The position numbers and the translations under genes were made by a program. Below, one piece after another: positions 1 to 5,634 of a stretch of DNA of 11,980 nucleotides (positions are counted from its first letter, which is position 1; every line of letters starts with the position of its first letter). Origin of the DNA: JAYWIG01 sp043789035 (lineage in GTDB: Bacteria > Pseudomonadota > Gammaproteobacteria > Burkholderiales > Burkholderiaceae_E); NCBI GenBank assembly GCA_043789035.1, contig JAYWIG010000171.1:1-11980 (forward strand), in the 5' to 3' direction. Under the pieces are notes generated by a model that did no database searches, was not told the DNA's origin, and saw only the letters and a list, made by a program, of their open reading frames with translations.

Positions 1-75
1 CATGGATATGTAATCCATACTGCGAACTTGAATGCCCGGTTTACACAGTAATTAGGGCGTTTGAGACTGCTACTG

Positions 76-112
76 AAAGGGCTGCACTTCGTAAAGGGGC
101 GTGGCCTTTTTT
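76..112 (+). terminator. Possible Rho-independent terminator of an off-window gene
   Basis: The bases 76-82 (aaagggc) and 85-87 (cac) can pair with 101-103 (gtg) and 104-110 (gcctttt), leaving a two-base bulge (83-84) and a 13-base loop. A run of six T lies at 107-112. A shorter alternative hairpin pairs 93-97 with 105-109. This is the usual form of an intrinsic terminator for transcription entering from the left edge. The same segment contains the left copy of the direct repeat at 84-110, so it may have a second role as a boundary. Pairing was drawn by eye, without an energy calculation. Confidence 0.4.
84..110 (+). repeat. Left copy of imperfect direct repeat flanking the kinase/DUF3037 pair
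   Basis: The segment starts with gcacttcgt (84-92) and ends with ggcctttt (103-110). Both blocks recur at 1898-1906 and 1917-1924 with identical 10-base spacing. Across the 27 positions 22 are identical; five of the ten spacer bases match. Weak similarity continues upstream to about base 72. The two-gene module lies exactly between the copies. It could be a duplicated terminator, a recombination boundary or a target-site remnant, and the sequence alone does not decide. Confidence 0.6.
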
Positions 113-214
113 CGTTTCTAAGATATTTTCACTAACTTTGAGTTAAGTGAAAGTAGCGATTTCCATGTCCAAAAAAGGGCAGCTAAAACCTCTGGTACAC
201 TTACGCAAGTTGTC

Positions 215-934
215 TTGAAACCACCAATGCGCCAATCAAGCTTTTTAGCCGTTTCCTGCGACAGGACCAGACCTGCTCCAACTTCAGCTGATGCTGACTT
301 TATCGCAGTTTGTGAACAATCTACAGAGCAATATCTTTGCAAAGGTCAAAAAAAAGCGCGGCACCTTCCTTCTACAGAATGGATTTGTTCTAGCCTCGCC
401 AGAGACATCGGGTTACCAACTCCGCCTTTCGAAATTATCGAATTGAAGTCAGATCCGGGAGTGTACCTATTTGGATCTCAATGGCTAGCTGGTAGTGAGG
501 ATTGCCTTACGGCTTGGCAAAAAGTACACAATTCCGAGTTGTTTAGCAGGATCTATGGAGTAGATGTATTTACTCACAACGATGATCGACATCTAGGCAA
601 TTATTTATACATCAACATACTTGGTGAAATAACCTTGAAACCAATCGACTTCAGTCGATCTTGGCGGCATCATGGGTGGCCGATGCCAGACCCACCACTC
701 CAGAGTGATTGCAATACAATTATGACTAAAGCAGTTTGGGAAGAACGCTTTGTTTATGAAAAACCAAGCAGCGTCTTAGAAAGTATATCGAAACTTCCGA
801 CTGAGTGGATGTCTGCTACTTTATCGACATTACCTGAGCAATGGCTCAGCGATGTAGAACGAAATTACATGATCGAATGGTGGGTTTCTCCGGCGAGACA
901 AATCAGAACAAATAGGGCAAACTCAATCCTATGA
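215..934 (+). CDS. HipA-like Ser/Thr kinase (HipA_2 type)
   Basis: This 239-residue protein has the core of a HipA-like kinase. The likely ATP-binding lysine is K43 in YLCKG. It is followed by a helix with E55 and the family-typical segment GLPTPPFEIIEL (66-77). The catalytic loop is N-x-D-R-H-x-x-N at 122-129 (catalytic D124, metal-ligand N129). The DFG-equivalent is IDFS at 144-147 (D145). It is about half the length of HipA from HipBA (around 440 residues), as in standalone HipA_2 proteins; no HipB-like repressor is adjacent. The partner is the DUF3037-like gene, overlapped by four bases (ATGA). Family members may phosphorylate a protein target or act as toxins; the substrate here is unknown. 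The start is uncertain: TTG at 215 or ATG at 227, neither with a clear Shine-Dalgarno, and the frame stays open upstream to 122 with only an ATT at 125. GC in a sampled line is about 40%, below the operon to the right, suggesting separate acquisition. Confidence 0.85.
   Translation: MKPPMRQSSFLAVSCDRTRPAPTSADADFIAVCEQSTEQYLCKGQKKARHLPSTEWICSSLARDIGLPTPPFEIIELKSDPGVYLFGSQWLAGSEDCLTAWQKVHNSELFSRIYGVDVFTHNDDRHLGNYLYINILGEITLKPIDFSRSWRHHGWPMPDPPLQSDCNTIMTKAVWEERFVYEKPSSVLESISKLPTEWMSATLSTLPEQWLSDVERNYMIEWWVSPARQIRTNRANSIL
931..934 (+). promoter_or_regulatory. ATGA start/stop overlap
   Basis: The bases ATGA contain the start codon of the DUF3037-like gene (931-933) and the stop TGA of the kinase gene (932-934). 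No clear Shine-Dalgarno precedes the start, so re-initiation by terminating ribosomes is the likely mode. This keeps the two products in a fixed ratio, as is common for toxin-antitoxin or two-subunit systems. Confidence 0.85.
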
Positions 935-1773
935 TTAAAAACGCTTCATACAGTCTTATTACAATGCACCCGTCGATCGAACGACTGGACGTTCTCTGCG
1001 TGGGCGTAGCGATAATTGACGCACATCAACAGTGGACAATTCACACTCTTCAGGATACGAAGAAATTCACTTCGATCAACCGTGAATTTAAACTTGACAG
1101 CCTTACGCAGATGAGGTCATCTCTCGGTATGCTTTTTAACAATTGCCCTAACTTGCAGTTAGCTCGAAACTTGTTAACGCTCAACAGAAGCACAATTCGC
1201 CTTCACGACTTTGAAGGTGTTTTTTGCTATGAAAATCAAAGTTCTTTTGATAACCAAGTCGCAGCAATCATGCAAGAATCAGTGCTGCCTATACCTATAA
1301 AAAACCAACCTACAAGCCTACGAACGAGCCATAAATCAAGGGTAAGAACAAAGCTCCAAAAACAGTTTAAATCGATGGGCCTTCTTGGGAAATCAGTAGC
1401 CGAAATTGCCGATCACAAAGTAATTCCGCGATACCCAATTTCTGCTACCCATGGATTAACCGCAGAATTTGCAATTAAAAATGGAGTGCTAAACATTACC
1501 GAGACAATTGAGTTTGAAGGCATTACGGATGATGCGCTGCGAAATAAAACTTTACACGCGCAAGCAAAATGCCTCCTTATGAAAACTGCGGTTGAGATGT
1601 TTGGCGGTACTACCGAAAGGCACGTTGTTGTCTCGAAATCCAACAGCACAGCAAAATTCGATGGCCTGATTGATCTACTTTCGTCAGTTGCAGAAATTCA
1701 CGATATTGAGAATCCGGCCGACATGGAAATTTACTTCGATTCAATTAATCGATCTGCCGGTCGCGCGCACTAG
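931..1773 (+). CDS. DUF3037-like partner of the HipA-like kinase
   Basis: This 280-residue protein has no recognisable catalytic motif. Its first ~110 residues resemble DUF3037: a YSLI strand at 7-10, then a charged turn and LCVGVAIID at 22-30, like the Y-S-x-x-R-Y...V-N-V-G-V pattern of that family. DUF3037 genes commonly sit next to short HipA-like kinases, which supports the call. A basic linker (about 130-147, many K and R) leads to a second alpha/beta domain at about 160-272 that I do not recognise. The start ATG overlaps the stop of the kinase gene (ATGA, 931-934), with no good Shine-Dalgarno, so translation is probably coupled. Function is unknown: it may be an antitoxin, a regulator or a substrate of the kinase. 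The DUF3037 assignment is by eye and moderate. The second domain could bind nucleic acid or protein, but nothing visible proves it. Confidence 0.65.
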   Translation: MIKNASYSLITMHPSIERLDVLCVGVAIIDAHQQWTIHTLQDTKKFTSINREFKLDSLTQMRSSLGMLFNNCPNLQLARNLLTLNRSTIRLHDFEGVFCYENQSSFDNQVAAIMQESVLPIPIKNQPTSLRTSHKSRVRTKLQKQFKSMGLLGKSVAEIADHKVIPRYPISATHGLTAEFAIKNGVLNITETIEFEGITDDALRNKTLHAQAKCLLMKTAVEMFGGTTERHVVVSKSNSTAKFDGLIDLLSSVAEIHDIENPADMEIYFDSINRSAGRAH

Positions 1774-1896
1774 ATTCAGCAACGTGATTCCAATGTGCCC
1801 TAGTTGACTCCTAAGCATCGAATAAATTCGACGGCTTGCGTTGATTAGCGTAACGATATGGCAATATTCTTAACTTAATGCCTTGATTGACAGACA

Positions 1897-1924
1897 GGCA
1901 CTTCGTTAAGTGCCAAGGCCTTTT
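1897..1924 (+). terminator. Terminator-like hairpin between convergent genes
   Basis: The arms ggcactt (1897-1903) and aagtgcc (1908-1914) pair perfectly over a cgtt tetraloop. The hairpin is followed by aaggcctttta. The T-rich side lies on the plus-strand exit, so it best serves the kinase/DUF3037 transcript ending at 1773. In the leftward direction the stem has no T run, so termination of the helicase operon here would be weak or need another factor. It coincides with the right direct-repeat copy. Confidence 0.5.
1898..1924 (+). repeat. Right copy of imperfect direct repeat
   Basis: This segment repeats the blocks gcacttcgt (1898-1906) and ggcctttt (1917-1924) at the same spacing as bases 84-110. 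The offset is 1814 bases at every matched position. The spacer differs: here it completes a perfect hairpin, while the left copy does not. This could mean that the right copy is an intact terminator and the left copy a diverged version, or the reverse. Confidence 0.6.
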
Positions 1925-1960
1925 ACTGTCGCAGTGCTTTGCCCAAGCAATAACGGCGAG

Positions 1961-1966
1961 TTATCA
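1961..1966 (-). other. Tandem stop codons ending the operon
   Basis: On the minus strand the helicase ends in TGA directly followed by in-frame TAA. Tandem stops protect against readthrough at the end of a transcript. Their presence supports 1964 as the true end of the last gene. Confidence 0.8.
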
Positions 1967-4753
1967 CCACCCCTTAGACAACAGCTCCTTCGTGCTCACC
2001 GCATTTAACACCGACACGCATGTTTCCCAATCAGCGTCCTCGACCTTGCTGTACTTAACATCAAACGGATTGCGGGTTGCGGTTGCACGATTAATTAGTT
2101 GATTAGCGGCAGCTTCTTCATTCATCGCTAGATGAACCCATACGTCTTCAAGCGTATCTGGAATCTGGCCGAAAAGGCTGTGAATTGCTTCTAATCGTTC
2201 AGCCAATACTTGATGAACGCGATCTTCGACAGAATCACGGTAGCGAAGGTTGGCAATCCAAATTTCGTCTCGAATTTGGCCTATCCGCTGAATGCGCCCC
2301 TTGCGTTGCTCCAACCGTGTAGGGTTCCAAGGTAAATCTATATTGATAAGGGTGCCAAGGCGTTGCAAGTTAAGACCTTCAGAAGCAGCATCTGTGCCAA
2401 GAAGCAGCGTAATTTCGCCAGCCCGCACTCGGTCTTTTAACACGTTACGATCACAACGCTGAAATCGACCGTTTCGCCAAAATCCAGAACGATTACTTCC
2501 GGCATAAAGCCCAATATCCATGTCCGCAAACTCGGTTCGTTTGGCCATTTCGTCGCCTATCCATCGGACCGTGTCGTAATACTGTGAAAACAAAATGCAG
2601 CCTCGGCCCAACCAACTTTGGGTTACACCTGGGTACCCAAGCAAATAACTAATGAGCGCTGCCAACTTAGGGTCATTGTTGCCGCCTTGTTTAAGCAGGT
2701 CCAAACAACGTCGAAGCGACGCGATTTCCGCTTCGGTAAAACTTTTAAAATCACTGATTACCTGCGGTGGCTTACCTGCTTGGTCTGCCAGATTGTCTTC
2801 AACGTCATCCTCGTCTTCTTCATCAGCGATGTCAGGCTCTTCGCCAAGCAACTTAGCTACGGTACGCCGCCCCGCCTCCATTGAACTGCCCATTCTGCGA
2901 AGCAACAGCGTTTTGAAAAATCCTGCACCTTTAACACGTTGCTGAAGTAACTGAGAAAAAGTCTCAGCTTCGCTGTAAGCGTCACGCAAGTAGCTGCCCA
3001 AAACCAACGCGCCCTCGGCATCTTCACCAAATAACTTCACCGTAACTTTGGGCAAAAAATAGCCACCGGTAGCAGGGTTAATGGTCGCCTCAAGGTATGC
3101 ACGCGTGCGGCGAACTATGCAGCGTAGCAACGGATTAAACTTGCTACCGTATTCCGGCAGCAACTCGTTTTCGAGTTGCACACGACGAATCACGGGTGAT
3201 AATTGATTGAGACTTTCAGGTGTAAATTGCCATTTTGCATCGGCTGCGTCAAGGTTGCGCCGAATCCGGTCAAAGGCCGTATTTTCAAACTTAGACGGCA
3301 ACGGGTCGCGAACATACTCCCAGCCTTCTCTTGCATCGGCGGTAGGTACAGTGGCGTCTCCAGTGGCAATGTCAAGGCATCGGCTAGCTTGAAACCATGG
3401 GCTTGAATGAGTCCACCCACCCAAAACGCCGTCATTACCTTGCGCCAATATATGCAATAAATCCCAAGCTTCAACCGGATGAAGCTGTACCGGCGTAGCA
3501 GTGGCCAACAACATACTTTTAGTTTTAGGGCCGAGCGCGCGTAAAAAAGCCATCAGCTTATTGGGGTCGGCGCGCTCGTTGACCTCATCAGCATTAGCAT
3601 CGACCTTGGGCACTTTACGACGACGAGCGCGGTGTGCCTCATCCACGATCACGCAAGTATATCGACGGCTTAGCAGTTGGTTCACTGCTTCAGCCAAACC
3701 TCGTACAACCAACCCTTGTGACACCAAGCCGATCCGGCGAGGACATTTACTCAAAGACTTGACACCGTCTGATGGATATTCCAAATCGTTCTCGTCAACC
3801 CAAGCTTGACCAGTCCAGCGGGCTGATGGAAGCTCAAGAAGCTCCATCAACTCATCTTGCCACTGTTGGAGCAAAGGCTTAGGGGCTAATACCAAAATCG
3901 GGCCACCGTCTGGGTCATCTAAGGCCATCAGCATTGCAGCCATTGCCAGTTGTACTGTTTTGCCTAAACCAACTTGATCCGCTAACACCAAGCGAGCACC
4001 ACCTAGGCGGTGCCGTTCCAACGCAAGACGCGCAAAATATTTTTGGTGAGGCCAAAGCCCTTGTTCTCTTCGATACACTGGCGTTTCAATTGCAGCGGCC
4101 GCCGCTGCCATGGTTGGATCTGATATTGCTACCAAATCAGCGGGTTCGATTACGTGACGCGAAAAGATACGTTGCACGTCTTGAACAATAAACGGGCAAC
4201 AAGCCAAATCCACAGCGCGCGCATCGTTCCAAAGTGCGTCGAACTCCTCTTGCACCCAAGCGATGGTGTCGGGGTGATCGTCCTCCCAAAGTAGCTCGTA
4301 GTTTAACTTCCAAGCTGAAAGGCTTTCATTCACGCTGCCTAAAAAAGAGGTAGCTTTGCCATCTGCATAACGCACCACACCTGCCTTGCCATGAATTAGG
4401 CCAAACGCTGAATTAGGCAACACCCGCACTTCCATTTTCTTACTGGTCAATGCAGCGTAAAGCGCCCGGTATCGTGGCATCGCGGCAGGTGGTGCATCTT
4501 CAGGTTTGCCCGCGCACCAACTTCGGCGCAGGGCAGCTTGTGCAGCTGCGGCAGTAATAAGGTCTTGTGGGTCCAAGTCCGAATTACAAATAATACGAAC
4601 TGGCCCGGCTACGCTTGCGAGGGCTTCACCAGCCACTTCAAATAAACTCGACCGGAAATACCCAGCGATTCGGTCATAGCTCATTGCACCGGATAAGCGC
4701 TGCGCCAGCACGGTTTGATCGAGTCGGCCTCGGCGACTAGAGTGGCGTTGCAT
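1964..4753 (-). CDS. PLD-like nuclease / SNF2-type helicase fusion (Hma-type helicase)
   Basis: This 929-residue protein is probably the DNA-processing effector of the operon. An N-terminal phospholipase-D-like nuclease domain (about 20-180) carries H121-x-K123 and GSVN at 139-142. The usual Asp five residues after the Lys is replaced (R128), with D131 nearby. A superfamily 2 SNF2-type helicase follows. Walker A is DQVGLGKT (259-266), DEAH is at 371-374, motif III is LATATP (416-421), motif V is GTDAASEGLNLQ (786-797) and motif VI is QRKGRIQRIGQ (816-826), so the ATPase core looks intact. Between the two RecA lobes lies a very acidic stretch (about 638-654). The gene is last in the operon. 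Its ATG overlaps the stop of the Bro-N gene (TGATG). Translation ends in tandem stops TGA-TAA (1966-1961). DISARM drmD and other SNF2 defence helicases are related alternatives, but the methylase, DUF3780 and DUF499 neighbours favour the Hma-type set. Confidence 0.95.
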   Translation of the reverse strand: MQRHSSRRGRLDQTVLAQRLSGAMSYDRIAGYFRSSLFEVAGEALASVAGPVRIICNSDLDPQDLITAAAAQAALRRSWCAGKPEDAPPAAMPRYRALYAALTSKKMEVRVLPNSAFGLIHGKAGVVRYADGKATSFLGSVNESLSAWKLNYELLWEDDHPDTIAWVQEEFDALWNDARAVDLACCPFIVQDVQRIFSRHVIEPADLVAISDPTMAAAAAAIETPVYRREQGLWPHQKYFARLALERHRLGGARLVLADQVGLGKTVQLAMAAMLMALDDPDGGPILVLAPKPLLQQWQDELMELLELPSARWTGQAWVDENDLEYPSDGVKSLSKCPRRIGLVSQGLVVRGLAEAVNQLLSRRYTCVIVDEAHRARRRKVPKVDANADEVNERADPNKLMAFLRALGPKTKSMLLATATPVQLHPVEAWDLLHILAQGNDGVLGGWTHSSPWFQASRCLDIATGDATVPTADAREGWEYVRDPLPSKFENTAFDRIRRNLDAADAKWQFTPESLNQLSPVIRRVQLENELLPEYGSKFNPLLRCIVRRTRAYLEATINPATGGYFLPKVTVKLFGEDAEGALVLGSYLRDAYSEAETFSQLLQQRVKGAGFFKTLLLRRMGSSMEAGRRTVAKLLGEEPDIADEEDEDDVEDNLADQAGKPPQVISDFKSFTEAEIASLRRCLDLLKQGGNNDPKLAALISYLLGYPGVTQSWLGRGCILFSQYYDTVRWIGDEMAKRTEFADMDIGLYAGSNRSGFWRNGRFQRCDRNVLKDRVRAGEITLLLGTDAASEGLNLQRLGTLINIDLPWNPTRLEQRKGRIQRIGQIRDEIWIANLRYRDSVEDRVHQVLAERLEAIHSLFGQIPDTLEDVWVHLAMNEEAAANQLINRATATRNPFDVKYSKVEDADWETCVSVLNAVSTKELLSKGW

Positions 4754-4755
4754 CA
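4751..4755 (-). promoter_or_regulatory. TGATG stop/start overlap
   Basis: Read on the minus strand, the Bro-N stop TGA (4755-4753) shares one base with the helicase start ATG (4753-4751). No Shine-Dalgarno-like purine run lies at the proper distance, so helicase translation probably depends on ribosomes finishing the Bro-N gene. A change in Bro-N translation would therefore change helicase output. Confidence 0.85.
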
Positions 4756-5631
4756 GGCTTTATCAATCTTTTTAATTTGCTTCGGCGCGTTGTTAGGTAA
4801 CTTCTTAAAATTGTTATTCGAGATCACCGGCTTTCCGCTTTGCTTTTCAATATCCTTACGTGTACGCCCTGCCACTGCGCCACCATCCTTGGCGTCTTTT
4901 TCTAGTGGTGCAATTCCTTTCGAGTCGCGGTCGCGGTGCAGCTTTGTAGTGGTGGCTTCGCCCAGCATGGTTAAGATCAGCTCAATATCAGTCATGTGAT
5001 CACGCAAGTTTTCGCTCTTTAACGACTTTACTTGTTTGTATTCGTCCACTTTAAGGGCAAACGTACCTTGCATGATCTCATTAGTTAATATCGCAAATTC
5101 TAGGTTTGATGTAACCCCGCGCGCTTTCCATTCATCCGTCAAATCTTGGCGTACCGCGATGCCGCGTAGGCGTTTGTCAATCCATTCTTTCGGGTAGCCC
5201 TTTTTTTCGTAAAGTTCTTGCATCCGCCCCATAGCTAATTCGGGGTTTTCCAACTCGTCAAGCCGTTCCTTACCTACTTTGGCTAGCCACCGTTTTAGTG
5301 GCTCTACCTTCGGGCTGGGTATGGTTTGAATGATCCTGAAAAGAGTTTCGGTATTGGCGCAATCGGTCATGCGCTGTTTGCCGTCCGGCGCCAGCATTTT
5401 CAACTGTCCGATTTTTTCGGACACTTCAAAATAACCTTCGGCAATCAGCTTCTTTTTTAAATCGTTCCAATATTTGCGGGGGCGGTCACCACCCACCAAC
5501 GCCTGAACCACGTCAATAATCGAAAACCACCATTCGTTTGCATGGAATACTTTTCGTATTTCTCGCCCTTCAAACGCAGTAAGGTTCGGCGTTTTTTCTT
5601 GGTTCAATTCTGGCTCTTTATTCGGCGGCAT
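4753..5631 (-). CDS. Bro-N / DinD-like protein embedded in the defence operon
   Basis: This 292-residue protein begins with a Bro-N domain (about 15-118). The pattern is REIRKVFHANEWWFSIIDVV (23-42), then K-Y-W-N-D-L-K-K, then an ending near ETLFRIIQTIPSPKVEPLKRWL, as in BRO, phage antirepressor and DinD proteins. Residues 130-230 are a DinD-like helical region: YEKKGYPKEWIDKRLRGIA at 141-159 and LTDEWKARGV at 164-173. The tail (about 255-292) is basic and probably flexible. Bro-N domains bind DNA. In antirepressors they relieve repression, and E. coli DinD inhibits RecA-mediated strand exchange; that activity cannot be assumed here. The gene begins three bases after the methylase stop and overlaps the helicase start by one base, so it is part of the transcript and not a stray insertion. 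It is not a core member of the helicase-methylase-ATPase set that I know. An accessory sensor, regulator or anti-countermeasure role is inference. Confidence 0.88.
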   Translation of the reverse strand: MPPNKEPELNQEKTPNLTAFEGREIRKVFHANEWWFSIIDVVQALVGGDRPRKYWNDLKKKLIAEGYFEVSEKIGQLKMLAPDGKQRMTDCANTETLFRIIQTIPSPKVEPLKRWLAKVGKERLDELENPELAMGRMQELYEKKGYPKEWIDKRLRGIAVRQDLTDEWKARGVTSNLEFAILTNEIMQGTFALKVDEYKQVKSLKSENLRDHMTDIELILTMLGEATTTKLHRDRDSKGIAPLEKDAKDGGAVAGRTRKDIEKQSGKPVISNNNFKKLPNNAPKQIKKIDKA

Positions 5632-5634
5632 TGA

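Larger units (their letters stand above)
1774..1963. other. Convergent intergenic region
   Basis: These 190 bases separate the rightward kinase/DUF3037 pair from the leftward helicase operon. They contain stop codons in all frames examined and no convincing gene. Visible elements are a 5-bp inverted repeat at 1818-1831 (tcgaa/ttcga), a 7-bp perfect hairpin at 1897-1914, and the right copy of the direct repeat at 1898-1924. No tRNA or promoter was recognised. Confidence 0.8.

Noticed and set aside
2..18. 6-bp inverted repeat atggat/atccat at the left edge
   Set aside because: Small, no T run, and no tRNA or other gene context visible at the window edge.
118..342. 74-residue minus-strand open frame opposite the kinase gene
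   Set aside because: It lies opposite the conserved kinase coding frame and its leader, has no recognisable domain and no ribosome site; it is a shadow.
1818..1831. 5-bp inverted repeat tcgaa/ttcga
   Set aside because: Too short and AT-rich to support a terminator or operator without further evidence.
2652..2945. Plus-strand 97-residue Ser-rich frame
   Set aside because: The Ser-rich run is the complement of the Asp/Glu codons of the helicase acidic patch, so it is an antisense artefact.
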